Of a stretch of 64,000 nt of DNA, positions 1 through 11,600 are shown piece by piece. The notes beneath the pieces are model-generated. The model was not told where the DNA came from. It searched no databases and saw only the letters and a list, made by a program, of their open reading frames with translations. Within the stretch, counting starts at the first letter, position 1, and each line of letters starts with the position of its first letter. A program made the position numbers and the translations under genes. The stretch is from Acholoe squamosa (lineage: Eukaryota; Annelida; Polychaeta; Phyllodocida; Polynoidae): NCBI GenBank assembly GCA_949317995.1, contig OX439047.1, positions 420,501-484,500 of the forward strand, written 5' to 3'.

Positions 1-180
1 TGATATATATATGTTATAGAGTGACTAAGTACTGACATATATTGATTAATTACTGACAAATAGTGAGTAAAAACTAATATATATTGACTAATTGCTGATA
101 AATGGTGAGTATTTACTGACATATATTGACTAATATCTGACAAATTGTGAGTAGTTACTGACATAGGTAGACTAAGTGTT
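1..180 (-). repeat. 21/42-bp minisatellite, left arm of inverted-repeat element copy A
   Basis: A diverged tandem repeat of a 42-bp unit made of two related 21-bp halves (reverse-strand consensus TCAGTAATTACTCACTATTT followed by a GTCAGCAATTAGTCAATATAT-like half). The unit runs on the minus strand here and on the plus strand after position 1683, so the two arms are inverted around the core at 181-1682. The arm is cut by the window edge. The short open frames in it simply follow the 42-bp period (14 codons) and are not genes. Confidence 0.85.
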
Positions 181-1682
181 GTTATAAAATTAGGCAAAAT
201 AAAATTTTGGACTGGGATTAACTTTTGTCAAAACCCCAAACAGATGGTCGATTTATGGCAGTTTACCCAGCCGGACGCAGGACGCATTGACCGTGCGTTC
301 CCGTCTTTAATTGGCTGACGGAGTGGCGTGATCCGTCACCCTCATGCATACTCGCTGTTTGATTGGCTGTTGGTAGTGGCCTGATCCAGTTTCTTCGCGC
401 CAAAAGCCACGTGTTCGCTGGTACCGCTGGTATTGCTGCAGTAGCTGCAGCACCAGCAAAAGTGTTTACCGCGTCCCCGTCTTTAATTGGCTGACGGAGT
501 GGACGGAGTGGCGTGATCTGTCACCCTGGTGCATACTCACCATTTGATTGGCTGTTGGTAGTGGCCTGACCCAGTTTTTTCGCGCCAGAAGCCACGTGTT
601 CGCTGGTACTGCTGCAGCACCAGCAAAAGTGCTGTTTGTTTACAATGCAGCGATGTGTCCGTTTTTGGCCCAAATGTGATGTTATTTGAAAGAAATCTTG
701 CTTTATTGTCGCAGTACACATGGATTATTATCACAACTCGTCCTTGTTTGCCGCATGGTACCGAGAAATTGCAGGAAATTGTTCAATTTGAACAAATCAT
801 GACACTGCCTGCTGCGCGGCCCCATTGGATTGGTGGTCCGAGGACAGGTCTGTATCATTCTTTCATGAATACCCTCAAAACATCGCTGTAGAGGCCAAAA
901 ATGCTGGGGAAAGGCCAAAAAGGCCTGAAGACAGAGAGACATCGTTGGGCGATAATAGGGTTCCGAGAGAAAAACGATTTTCCAGAGGAGTCCATAGCTG
1001 TTTGAATTTTTTTCCTACGACAATTTGGTGGAAAGTTATGGCCATTTTTGTGATGTCATAGCTTTAAAACATTGATAACTTTGTCCCCATTGTGCAGATC
1101 TGAAAATAAAGACCGCCATGACGTTCGCCAGCTCGAGCTACCCTTTATCTATAGGTCACACTATGGGAAACTCCTATTATTAAGGGAGATACGATTTATT
1201 TTGTAAAACTGCCAGTTCTTGGACCTCTCTGCCAGTGCCTGGACTGGCGTCTGCCCCCCCGTCCCAAAAAAGCCTATATTTCGATCCATTCCTTCCTCAA
1301 ACTTGCCCTTTTTCGCCGGTGACACTTAAAACAGATAGGTTTTGGCAGGAGGTAGGGCGCAGGTGGACCGGCCCAGGCCGAAAAGGCCGCTAGTTAAAAA
1401 AATTATTTCGCTTATTCTTTTCTGAAACAAATTTTTTAGGGGGGTATGTTCTTTAGGGGGACGAAACACCCCAGATTGATACCAAACATTCCATATCCAT
1501 GCATATTATTTGCATAATTAGCATAATTATCCAGTATCTTCATACTTTTCCATATGTATAGATGTGTGTCATTGCTCCCTTATAGAATTCATATGCTTGC
1601 AATTATACACTACTGACACCTATTTGGGGTTTTGACAAAAAATTGTCCCAGTCCAAAATTTTATTTTGCTTAATTTCATAAC
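181..1682. mobile_element. 1.5-kb core of inverted-repeat element, copy A
   Basis: Both ends carry an inverted repeat of about 60 bp. The left end reads TTATAAAATTAGGCAAAATA and continues to a CAAAACCCCAAA motif near 240. The right end (about 1619-1682) is its reverse complement with a few changes. The inversion continues outward into the minisatellite arms, so the whole unit is a large fold-back structure. The core is less AT-rich than the arms, with a promoter-like module at 285-640 and several short open frames (for example 655-891 and 825-1061) that match no family I know. No transposase is visible. It may be a non-autonomous DNA transposon that picked up host promoter sequence. Class and true outer ends are uncertain. 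Confidence 0.7.
285..640 (+). promoter_or_regulatory. Tandemly duplicated promoter-like module (CCAAT, E2F-like, E-box), copy A
   Basis: Two similar blocks of about 170 bp follow each other. Each has two inverted CCAAT boxes (ATTGGCT at 310 and 362; again at 486 and 547), one E2F-like site (TTCGCGCC at 394 and 579) and one CACGTG E-box (408 and 593), in the same order and spacing. CCAAT boxes next to E2F sites are typical of metazoan cell-cycle promoters. That this drives transcription is inference; the first ATG downstream (645) opens only a 14-codon frame. Confidence 0.5.
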
Positions 1683-1834
1683 ACTTAGTCTAATATGTCA
1701 GTAACTACTCACAATTTGTCAGATATTAGTTAATATATGTCAGTAATTACTCGCCATTTATCAGCAATTAGTCAATATATATTAGTAATTACTCACTATT
1801 TGTCAGTAATTAATCAATATATGTCAGTACTTAG

Positions 1835-1902
<68 letters not shown>

Positions 1903-2345
1903 CTATCAGCAATTATCAATACATGACACTATTTACTCATAACCATAATTATCCAGTATCTTCGTACTTTTCCATATGTATAGATGTGTGTCATTGCTCC
2001 CTTATAGAATTCATATGCTTGCAATTATACACTACTAACACCTATTTGGGGTTTTGACAAAAATTTGTCCCAGTCCAAAATTTTATTTTGCTTAATTTCA
2101 TTACACTTAGTCTACATATGTCAGTAACTACTCACAATTTGTCAGATATTAGTCAATATATGTCAGTAATTACTCGCCATTTATCAGCAATTAGTCAATA
2201 TATATTAGTAATTACTCACTATTTGTCAGTAATTAATCAATATATGTCAGTACTTAGTCACTATATATATATAGTGACTATCAGCAATTATCAATACATG
2301 ACACTATTTACTCATAACCTGTCAGCAATTAGTCAATATATAACA
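1515..2345 (+). repeat. Direct duplication of about 420 bp covering the right terminal repeat
   Basis: The stretch from the AATTATCCAGTATCTTC motif near 1525 through the right terminal inverted repeat, the first minisatellite units and a TA run is repeated from about 1946. The right terminal repeat is therefore present twice, ending near 1682 and near 2105. The second copy has a much shorter TA run (about 2262-2275). This is a tandem duplication inside the right arm. Confidence 0.8.
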
Positions 2346-2935
2346 GAGAAATAGCCATTGATTCAATTGTGCATCCTGTCTTGACTGATATTTGTCAAAA
2401 TATGTCAGTATCTATGGACTATTTGTCAGCAATTAGTTAATATATGTTAGTAATTGTTCACTATTCGTCAGCAATTAGTCAATACATGGTAGTAGTTACT
2501 TACATTTTATCAGTATTTAGTCAATATATGTTAGTAATTGCTCACTATTTGTCAGCAATTAGTCTATGTTAGTATTTGCTCACTATTTGTCAGCAATTAT
2601 TCAATATATATTAGTAATTACTCACTATTTGTCAGCAAATAGTCAATATATATATATCAGTATTTACTCACAATTTGTCAGCAATTAGTCAATATATGAC
2701 AGTATTTACTCACTATTTGTCAGCAATCAGTCAATATATGGCAGTACTTAGTCATTATATAACAACACTTAGTCCATATATGTCAGTAATTACTCAAAAT
2801 TTGTCAGCAATTAGTCAATATATGTCAGTAATTACTCGCAATTTGTCAGCAATTAGTCAATATGTCAGTATTTACTCACATTTTGTCGGCAATAAGTCAA
2901 TGTACCGGTATGTCAGTACTTTGTTATTCCTACAC
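1683..2935 (+). repeat. 21/42-bp minisatellite, right arm of copy A
   Basis: Tandem 42-bp units of the GTCAGTAATTACTCACTATT / GTCAGCAATTAGTCAATATA type, now on the plus strand, with internal deletions and the 420-bp duplication described separately. At 2340-2400 a non-repeat patch (AGAAATAGCCATTGATTC and following) interrupts the units. The same patch occurs inverted at 6945-6990 and 13093-13146, confirming that it belongs to both arms. Confidence 0.9.
1839..1898. repeat. (TA)n microsatellite, copy A
   Basis: An uninterrupted TA dinucleotide run of about 60 bp. The corresponding run in copy B (15304-15363) has exactly the same length, which is unusual for such a fast-changing sequence. Confidence 0.95.
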
Positions 2936-2964
2936 TGTAAAAAATGTGTGTTGAACTTACAGTG

Positions 2965-3150
2965 AGTGAGTAATAGATGTTTAACGCCATTTCGACAACT
3001 AAGGTCATATTCATGGCGAGAATTACATTACACAATTTCACAGGGGAATGTGTCAGTGCCCGCGCATGTGTGCACCACACACATCCTGAGGGGATAGGAA
3101 AGAGGAGAAATAGACCCTTTTAAGTGGGCTAGGGAGGCCCGTTTTGAACT
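2965..3150 (+). repeat. Interspersed ~170-bp repeat within the minisatellite
   Basis: A non-tandem block containing GGTCATATTCATGGCGAGAA and CACCACACACATCCTGAGGG, ending near GTGGGCTAGGGAGGCCC. Related copies lie at about 12590-12737, 13240-13417 and 16430-16615. Unlike the arms, all four are in the same orientation. Origin unknown; possibly a short non-autonomous element or part of a larger repeat unit. Confidence 0.75.
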
Positions 3151-3479
3151 TACACTGTCTTGTTAAAATGTCAGTGCCTAATCATTATTTGTTGGCAATT
3201 AGTCAAAATATATCAGTAATTAGTCACTATTTGTCAGCAAATAGTCATAATATGTCAGTAATAGTCACTGTTTTTCAGCACTTAGTTAAAACATGTCAGT
3301 ACTTAGTCACTATTTGTCAGCAATTAGCCAAAATATATCACTACTTAGTCACTATTTGTCAGTAACTAATCAAAATATGTCAGTAGCTCCATACTATCAC
3401 TGACCACTTGTCAATTGACAGTTGACATTTGACATTGAAGCCTGTTCCTTAGGACTGAGTCCTTCACCTGTGACATTTT
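3150..3479 (+). repeat. Diverged end of the 21/42-bp minisatellite and junction to the 50-bp array
   Basis: Degenerate units (GTCAGCAATTAG, GTCAGTACTTAGTCACTATT) run to about 3410. A short unique junction (TTGACAGTTGACATTTGACA, then AGCCTGTTCC at about 3441) leads into the 50-bp array. The AGCCTGTTCC word also occurs just after the array at about 6541. Confidence 0.75.
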
Positions 3480-6400
3480 ACATGGGTTAGATTGAAGGTA
3501 GAGTGTACAGGCCATGGGTAACAGTTATACATGGGTCAGATTGAAGGTAGAGTGGTACAGGCCATGGGTACCAGTTATACATGGGTCAGATTGAAGGTAG
3601 AGTGGTACAGGCCATGGGTACCAGTTATACATGGGTTAGATTGAAGGTAGAGTGGTACAGGCCATGGGTACCAGTTATACATGGGTCAGATTGAAGGTAG
3701 AGTGGTACAGGCCATGGGTAAGACTTATACATGGGTCAGATTGAAGGTAGAGTGGTACAGGCCATGTGTAAGAGTTATACATGGGTTAGATTGAAGGTAG
3801 AGTGGTACAGGCCATGGGTACCAGTTATACATGGGTTAGATTGAAGGTAGAGTGGTACAGGCCATGGGTAAGAGTTATACATGGGTCAGATTGAAGGTAG
3901 AGTGGTACAGGCCATGTGTAAGAGTTATACATGGGTTAGATTGAAGGTAGAGTGGTACAGGCCATGGGTAAGAGTTATACATGGGTTAGATTGAAGGTAG
4001 AGTGGTACAGGCCATGGGTAAGAGTTATACATGGGTCAGATTGAAGGCAGAGTGGTACAGGCCATGGGTACCAGTTATACATGGGTCAGATTGAAGGTAG
4101 AGTGGTACAGGCCATGGGTAAGAGTTATACATGGGTCAGATTGAAGGTAGAGTGCTACAGGCTATGTGTAAGAGTTATACATGGGTCAGATTGAAGGTAG
4201 AGTGGTACAGGCCATGGGTACCAGTTATACATGGGTCAGATTGAAGGTAGAGTGGTACAGGCCATGGGTACCAGTTATACATGGGTTAGATTGAAGGTAG
4301 AGTGGTACAGGCCATGGGTAAGAGTTATACATGGGTTAGATTGAAGGTAGAGTGGTACAGGCCATGGGTAAGAGTTATACATGGGTCAGATTGAAGGTAG
4401 AGTGGAACAGGCCATGGGTACCAGTTATACATGGGTCAGATTGAAGGTAGAGTGGTACAGGCCATGGTTACCAGTTATACATGGGTCAGATTGAAGGTAG
4501 AGTGGTACAGGCCATGGGTACCAGTTATACATGGGTCAGATTGAAGGTAGAGTGGTACAGGCCATGTGTAAGAGTTATACATGGGTCAGATTGAAGGTAG
4601 AGTGGTACAGGCCATTGGTACCAGTTATACATGGGTCAGATTGAAGGTAGAGTGGTACAGGCCATGGGTACCAGTTATACATGGGTTAGATTGAAGGTAG
4701 AGTGGTACAGGCCATGGGTAAGAGTTATACATGGGTCAGATTGAAGGTAGAGTGGTACAGACCATGGGTACCAGTTATACATGGGTCAGATTGAAGGTAG
4801 AGTGGTACAGGCCATGGGTACCAGTTATACATGGGTCAGATTGAAGGTAGAGTGGTACAGGCCATGGGTAAGAGTTATACATGGGTCAGATTGAAGGTAG
4901 AGTGGTACAGGCCATGGGTACCAGTTATACATGGGTTAGATTGAAGGTAGAGTGGTACAGGCCATGGGTAAGAGTTATACATGGGTTAGATTGAAGGTAG
5001 AGTGGTACAGGCCATGGGTACCAGTTATACATGGGTCAGATTGAAGGTAGAGTGGTACAGGCCATGGGTAAGAGTTATACATGGGTCAGATTGAAGGTAG
5101 AGTGGTACAGGCCATGGGTACCAGTTATACATGGGTTAGATTGAAGGTAGAGTGGTACAGGCCATGGGTAAGAGTTTTACATGGGTTAGATTGAAGGTAG
5201 AGTGGAACAGGCCATGGGTACCAGTTATACATGGGTCAGATTGAAGGTAGAGTGGTACAGGCCATGGTTACCAGTTATACATGGGTCAGATTGAAGGTAG
5301 AGTGGTACAGGCCATGGGTACCAGTTATACATGGGTTAGATTGAAGGTAGAGTGGTACAGGCCATGTGTAAGAGTTATACATGGGTCAGATTGAATGTAG
5401 AGTGGTACAGGCCATTGGTACCAGTTATACATGGGTCAGATTGAAGGTAGAGTGGTACAGGCCATGGGTACCAGTTATACATGGGTTAGATTGAAGGTAG
5501 AGTGGTACAGGCCATGGGTAAGAGTTATACATGGGTCAGATTGAAGGTAGAGTGGTACAGACCATGGGTACCAGTTATACATGGGTCAGATTGAAGGTAG
5601 AGTGGTACAGGCCATGGGTACCAGTTATACATGGGTCAGATTGAAGGTAGAGTGGTACAGGCCATGGGTAAGAGTTATACATGGGTCAGATTGAAGGTAG
5701 AGTGGTACAGGCCATGGGTACCAGTTATACATGGGTTAGATTGAAGGTAGAGTGGTACAGGCCATGGGTAAGAGTTATACATGGGTTAGATTGAAGGTAG
5801 AGTGGTACAGGCTATGTGTAAGAGTTATACATGGGTCAGATTGAAGGCACAGTGGTACAGGCCATGGGTACCAGTTATACATGGGTCAGATTGAAGGTAG
5901 AGTGGTACAGGCCATGGGTAAGAGTTATACATGGGTCAGATTGAAGGTAGAGTGGTACAGGCTATGTGTAAGAGTTATACATGGGTCAGATTGAAGGTAG
6001 AGTGGTACAGGCCATGGGTACCAGTTATACATGGGTCAGATTGAAGGTAGAGTGGTACAGGCCATGGGTACCAGTTATACATGGGTCAGATTGAAGGTAG
6101 AGTGGTACAGGCCATGGGTACCAGTTATACATGGGTTAGATTGAAGGTAGAGTGGTACAGGCCATGGGTACCAGTTATACATGGGTCAGATTGAAGGCAG
6201 AGTGGTACAGGCCATGGGTAAGAGTTTTACATGGGTCAGATTGAAGGTAGAGTGGTACAGGCCATGGTTACCAGTTATACATGGGTCAGATTGAAGGTAG
6301 AGTGGTACAGGCCATGGGTACCAGTTATACATGGGTTAGATTGAAGGTAGAGTGGTACAGGCCATGTGTAAGAGTTATACATGGGTCAGATTGAAGGTAG

Positions 6401-6530
6401 AGTGGTACAGGCCATGGGTACCAGTTATACATGGGTTAGATTGAAGGTAGAGTGGTACAGGCCATGGGTACCAGTTATACATGGGTTAGATTGAAGGTAG
6501 AGTGGTACAGGCTAATGGTAAGAGTTATTG
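3480..6530 (+). repeat. 50-bp satellite array 1 (about 60 units)
   Basis: Head-to-tail 50-bp unit containing CATGGGTCAGATTGAAGGTA, then GAGTGGTACAGGCCATGGGT and ACCAGTTATA or AAGAGTTATA. Two diagnostic positions vary: GGGTCAGA versus GGGTTAGA, and GGGTACCAG versus GGGTAAGAG. Because 50 is not a multiple of three, the reading frame shifts each unit and the open frames here are not genes. The array ends in a degenerate unit near 6520. Confidence 0.97.
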
Positions 6531-6648
6531 GAACAGGCTCTAGCCTGTTCCATTGCATTCACATGGGACGTCGATTGCACACGGAATCGGACAGTCCAAC
6601 TTCCCATGAGTCGACCTGTGCTATTGTATCAATAAATAGCACTAATAG
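6531..6648. other. Short unique spacer after array 1
   Basis: Contains a near-palindrome (GGAACAGGCT then AGCCTGTTCC at about 6530-6551) and otherwise single-copy sequence. No gene seen. Confidence 0.6.
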
Positions 6649-6760
6649 CACTGACTAACTGCTGATAGATGGGCGATTTATGTCAGTTTACCACAGCCCA
6701 GTGCTGCGTCCGGCTGGGTAAACTGCCATAAATCGACCATCTATCAGCAGTTAGTCAGTG
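6649..6760. repeat. Inverted repeat (hairpin) with ~43-bp arms
   Basis: The left arm (CACTGACTAACTGCTGATAG onward) and the right arm (ending CTATCAGCAGTTAGTCAGTG) are reverse complements with about two mismatches, around a loop of roughly 25 bp. The inner part (GATGGTCGATTTATGGCAGT) also occurs at 244-263 and 13709-13728 inside the transposon cores, so this may be a collapsed copy of the core ends. Confidence 0.85.
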
Positions 6761-6990
6761 ATAGACTAATTGCTGATAAATTGTGAGTAAATACTGATAT
6801 ATATTGACTATTTGCTGACAAATAGTTAGTAATTACCGATATATATTGACTAATTGCTGACAAATAGTGAGTATTTGCTAATATATATTGACTATTTGTT
6901 GACAAATTGTGAGCAATTACCGATATATATCTTGACAAATACCAGTCAAGGTAGGATGCACAATTGAATCAATGGCTATTTCTCTGTTAT
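6745..6990 (-). repeat. 21/42-bp minisatellite, outer left arm of copy B
   Basis: Minus-strand units of the 42-bp repeat, ending at a patch (CAATGGCTATTTCTCTGTTA) that is also at 13135 and, inverted, near 2340. After position 6990 the arm is interrupted; it resumes at about 12301 with TATATATTGACTAATTGCTG, exactly what follows this patch in the intact copy at 13146. Confidence 0.85.
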
Positions 6991-6992
6991 TG

Positions 6993-7016
6993 CCGTTCAT
7001 TCTTAAGAATGAACGG
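6993..7016. repeat. Perfect 24-bp palindrome at the left edge of the 5.3-kb insertion
   Basis: Twelve bases (CCGTTCATTCTT) followed directly by their reverse complement. It sits at the junction between the minisatellite arm and the inserted sequence, so it may mark a terminus. Confidence 0.9.
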
Positions 7017-7139
7017 CTATAGGAGGGGACCCATTCTTAAATACAAGCTCTCATAGTGGTGCTTCCTCGCTCTCCATGTATAATCCTCTCATAGGTACAG
7101 TATTGAGTATGCCTATACCTGGATTAAAATCTGCAAATC

Positions 7140-7390
7140 AGTCAAGCATAGAAGTGGTGGCAGTGGTGGTGTTGGTGGACCTGTTATTGTAGACCCTGGG
7201 GACAGTGGTGGTAGCCCTGGACACCAGGCAGAGCCATGGTATATAGTATATAGAGCCCCCCCCCCCCACCCACCTCTGAATGGTGGTGGTGGCTGTGCTC
7301 CAGGGGTGGCCCCATACCTGCCTGGCACCACCTCCCCCAGCACCATGTGGTTCTCTTCTGCTGGTGGTGCGTTTCTCAGCACCACTGACT
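7140..7390. repeat. TGG/CCA-rich low-complexity stretch with a C homopolymer
   Basis: Imperfect GGTGGT runs and a run of about 13 C near 7257-7270, next to the left inverted repeat; the right inverted repeat carries the complementary CCACCACCACCAATACC near 11598. The overlapping open frames on the minus strand are low complexity and not credible genes. Confidence 0.75.
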
Positions 7391-7435
7391 ATTAACCCAC
7401 TAAAGGCCACCTACATGTATATTTATGTATACATG

Positions 7436-8525
7436 TACACATAAGTATGATGCACTTTTTTAGGAGTTTTAAGTGGCATGATGAATTGATGCACATTTAA
7501 ACCTTTATGGATGGCATGATGCATTGATGCACACTTAGACCTTTATGGATAGCATGATGTATTGGTGCACACTTAACCCCTTAGGGATGTATTGATGCAC
7601 ACTTAACCCTTTATAGATGGCATGATGCATTGATGCACACTTAACCCTTTAGGGATAGCATGATACATTGATGCACACTTAACCCCTTAGGGATGTATTG
7701 ATGCACACTTAACCCTTATAGATGGCATGATGCATTGATGCACACTTAACCTTTAGGGATAGCATGATGCATTGATGCACAATTAAACCTTTATGGATGG
7801 CATGATGCATTGGTGCACACTTAGACCTTTATGGATAGCATGATGCATTGATTCACACTTAACCCTTTATAGATGGCATGATGCATTGATGCACACTTAA
7901 CCCTTTATGAATGGCATGATGCATTGATGCACACTTAACCCTTTATAGATGTATTGATGCACACTTAACCCTTTGTAGATTGCATGATGCATCGATGCAC
8001 TCTTAACCCTTTATGGATGTATTGATGCACACTTAACCCTTTGTAGATTGCATGATGCATTGATGCACACTTAACCCTTTATGGATATCATGATGCATTG
8101 GTGCACACTTAACCCCGTTAGGGATAGCATGGTGCATTGATGCACACTTAACCCTTTATAGATGGCATGATGCATTGATGCACACTTAACCCTTCATGGA
8201 TAGCATGATGCATTGATGCACACTTAACCCTTTAGGGATGTATTGATGCACACTTAACACCTTATAGATGGCATGATGCATTGATGCACACTTAACCCTT
8301 GAGGGATGGCATGATGCATTGATGCACACTTCACCCTTCATGGGTTGCATGATGCATTGATGCACACTTAACCCTTTATAGATGGCATGATACATTGATT
8401 TACACTTAACCCTTTAGGGATGGCATGATGCATTGGTGCACACTTAACCCTTTATGGATGGCATGATGCATTGATGCACAATTAACCCTTTATGGGTGAC
8501 CTGCTACATTGATGCACACTTTAAG
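7436..8525 (+). repeat. 38-bp tandem array
   Basis: About 28 units of a ~38-bp repeat with consensus GGCATGATGCATTGATGCAC followed by ACTTAACCCTTTATGGAT. Some units lack the GGCATGATGC part and are shorter. GCATGATGCA-type words also occur beside the carbonic anhydrase exon (43650-43700) and near 55585-55680. Confidence 0.93.
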
Positions 8526-8590
8526 CATTATAATTAACCATGACAAAATAAATCACCACGGCTATGCCGTGCTTAACTGATTTCCTTAAT
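8526..8590. other. Spacer between the 38-bp and 134-bp arrays
   Basis: Unique AT-rich sequence with a small hairpin (CACGGC TAT GCCGTG near 8558). No gene seen. Confidence 0.6.
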
Positions 8591-11500
8591 CCATCAAATA
8601 CACGCCTCCTAGTTGTTTTCCATGTGTGTCGGCCATCTTTGTTTTAGGAAACACAGGGATCCAGCTCATATATTGTCAATTTTAATCTTCAAAAGTTATC
8701 AGATGGATGTTAGTGACCATTGGGACACCTCAACTAGCTAATTTGATTGTTCTCCATATATGTCGGCCATCTTTGTTTTAGGAAACACAGGGATCCAGGC
8801 CATATATGGTCAACTTCGATCTTCAAAAGTTATCAGATGGATGTTAGTGACCATTGGGACACCTCAAGTACCTAATTTTATTGTTTTCCATGTGTAACGG
8901 CCATCTTGGTTTTCGGAAACACAGGGATCCAGGTCATATGTGGTCAATTTTGATCTTCAAAAGTTATCAGATGGATGTTAGTGACCATTGGGAGACCTCA
9001 ACTACCCAATTTTGTTGTTTTCCATGTGTGTCGGCCATCTTTGTTTTAGGAAACACAGGGATCCAGGTCATACATGGTCAATTTTGATCTTAAAAAAAAA
9101 GTTATAGATGGATGTTAGTGACCATTGGGACACCTCAACTACCCAATTTTATTGTTTTCCATGTGTGTCGGCCATCTTTGTTTTAGGAAACACAGGGATC
9201 CAGGTCATATGTGATCAATTTTGATCTTCAAAAGTTATTAGATGGATGTTAGTGACCATTGGGAGACCTCAACTACCCAATTTTGTTGTTTTCCATGTGT
9301 GTCGGCCATCTTTGTTTTAGGAAACACAGGGATCCAGATCATACATGGTCAATTTTGATCTTAAAAAAAAAGTTATAGGGTAAAGTGACCATGAGTCGTC
9401 CACTTGGACCCCTGACCAACCTCTGACTTTTTCTAAGATCTGTGCTATAGTAGGCTAACTTGGAAGGGATAGCAAAAAATGGCTATGAAAATTATCCTGA
9501 AGTGTTTGTCTTTCCAACAAATAAGGTTAGAGCTCTTATACTCATGTCCATCATGCCCTATAAGCCTTCCTTATCTACGTGATGTCTATTTATCATCACC
9601 AGTACCATGAGTCAGCCACCAGTACCTTGAGTCGGCCACATCATATCATGAATCAAATACTGGGTAGGGGAGTGTATATTGTGTAATTGATGCTAGGAAA
9701 GGGTAGATTTTCAGTTTACTGGTTATTGACAGGGTGTGAATGTAATGCATATATATACAATATTTATATAAGGTTGACCCTATTCCTCGACTACTAGGAC
9801 ATAACTGCAAGTTTATCCTCATTTACTGCTTGAAGTTAAATATAAGTGGCTTCCAAACCATGAGAAACACATCTATATTTGCATGGGAATCATCTCAAAC
9901 ATGCTGTTATTGACAGCCTGTAGAAGATGATAGACCCAAATTGCCAAAATTGATAAGATAGGAGGTGCTGTATCTCCCCTCCGTTTAACAAGGAAAATAG
10001 TTTAAAATCCCCTTAGGTGGTCCTTGATACTTTCAATTTGGCAGTAAAACCATGCAAAGTGGCCGACTCAAGGTACATGGACGACTCAAGGTCACTCTAC
10101 CCTAGATGGATGTTAGTGACCATTGGGACACCTCAACTACCCAATTTTATTGTTTTCCATGTGTGTCGGCCACCTTTGTTTTAGGAAACACAGGGATCCA
10201 GGTCATATGTGGTCAATTTTGATCTTCAAAAGTTATCAGATGGATGTTAGTGACCATTGAAAGACCTCAACTACCTAATTCTATTTTTTTCAATATGTGT
10301 CAGCCATCTTTGTTTTAGAAAACACAGGGATCCAGGCCATATATGGTCAACTTTGATCTTCAAAAATTATCAGATGGATGTTAGTGACCATTGGGAGACC
10401 TCAACTACCCAATTTTATTGTTTTCCATGTGTGTCGGCCATCTTGGTTTTAGGAAACACAGGGATCTAGGTCATATGTGGTCAATTTTGATCTTCAAAAG
10501 ATATCAGATGGATGTTAGTGGCCATTGGGAAACCTCAACTACCTAATTCTATTGTTTTCCTTGTGTGTCTGCCATCTTGGTTTTAGGAAACACAGGGATC
10601 CAGGTCATATGTGGTCAATTTTAATCTTCAAAAGATATCAGATGGATGTTAGTGACCATTGGGACACCTCAACTACCTAATTCTATTGTTTTCCTTGTGT
10701 GTCGGCCATCTTGGTTTTAGGAAACACAGGGATCCAGGTCATATGTGGTCAATTTCGATCTTCAAATGTTATCAGATGGATGTTAGTGACCTTTGACCTC
10801 AACTACCTAATTCTATTGTTCTCCATATGTGTCGGCCATCTTTGTTTTAGGAATCACAGGGGTCCAGGTCATATATGGTCAACTTCGATCTTCAAAAGTT
10901 ATCAGATGGATGTTAGTGACCATTGGAAGACCTCAACTACCTAATTCTTTTGTTTTCCTTGTGTGTCGGCCATCTTGGTTTCAGGATCACAGGGATCCAG
11001 GTCATATGTGGTCAGTTTTGATCTTCAAAAGTTATGAGATGGATGTTAGTGACCATTGAAAGACCTCAACTACCTAATTCTATTGTTTTTCATATGTGTC
11101 GGCCATCTTGGTTTTAGAAAACACAGGGATCCAGCTCAAATATGGTCAATTTTGATCTTTCAAAGTTATGAGGTGGATGTTAGTAGTCATTGGGATACCT
11201 CAACTACCTAATTCTATTGTTTTCCATATGTGTCGTCCATCTTGGTTTTCGGAAACACAGGGATCCAGGTCATATGTGGTCAATTTTGATCTTCAAAAGA
11301 TATCAGATGGATGTTAGTGACCATTTGGACACCTCAACTACCCAATTTTATTGTTTTCCATGTGTGTCGGCCATCTTGGTTTTAGGAAACACAGGGATCC
11401 AGGTCATATGTGGTCAATTTTGATCTTCAAAAGTTATCAGATGGATGTTAGTGACCATTGGGACACCTCAACTACCTAATTCTTTTGTTTTCCTTGTGTG

Positions 11501-11600
11501 TCGGCCATCTTGGTTTCAGGAATCACAGGGATCCAGGTCATATGTGGTCAATTTTGATCTTCAAAAGTTATCAGATGGATGTTAGTGACCATTGTGACAC
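8590..11600 (+). repeat. 134-bp tandem array, interrupted at 9378-10102
   Basis: About 17 units of a ~134-bp repeat containing AGATGGATGTTAGTGACCAT, CTCAACTACCTAATTCTATT, GTGTCGGCCATCTTGGTTTT and GGAAACACAGGGATCCAGGT. Units differ by a few percent. Open frames of up to about 80 codons recur because the unit is stop-poor in one frame, but nothing suggests coding. The 725-bp element at 9378-10102 is inserted within one unit. Confidence 0.93.
9378..10102. mobile_element. 725-bp MITE-like DNA transposon with TA target-site duplication
   Basis: The ends are inverted repeats of about 25 bp (GGGTAAAGTGACCATGAGTC and, reversed from the right end, GGGTAGAGTGACCTTGAGTC), with two mismatches over the first 25. 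The element interrupts a 134-bp unit exactly at TTA|TAGATGG and is flanked by TA at 9376-9377 and 10103-10104, the target preference of the Tc1/mariner superfamily. Copies of the terminal word (CCATGAGTC, CCTTGAGTCGGCCAC) recur at about 9600-9645 and 10056-10090. There is no long open frame, so it is non-autonomous. Confidence 0.85.

Noticed and set aside
655..1061. Possible genes in the 1.5-kb core
   Set aside because: Frames of 66-79 codons overlap on both strands and resemble no family. Identity between copies A and B reflects recent duplication, not selection.
1839..1898. TA run as a replication origin or promoter TATA box
   Set aside because: It is a simple microsatellite inside a minisatellite arm; nothing else supports either function.
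7113..7410. Two overlapping 90-codon minus-strand frames rich in Pro/Gly/Thr
   Set aside because: They translate a TGG/CCA low-complexity stretch and a C homopolymer next to a terminal inverted repeat.
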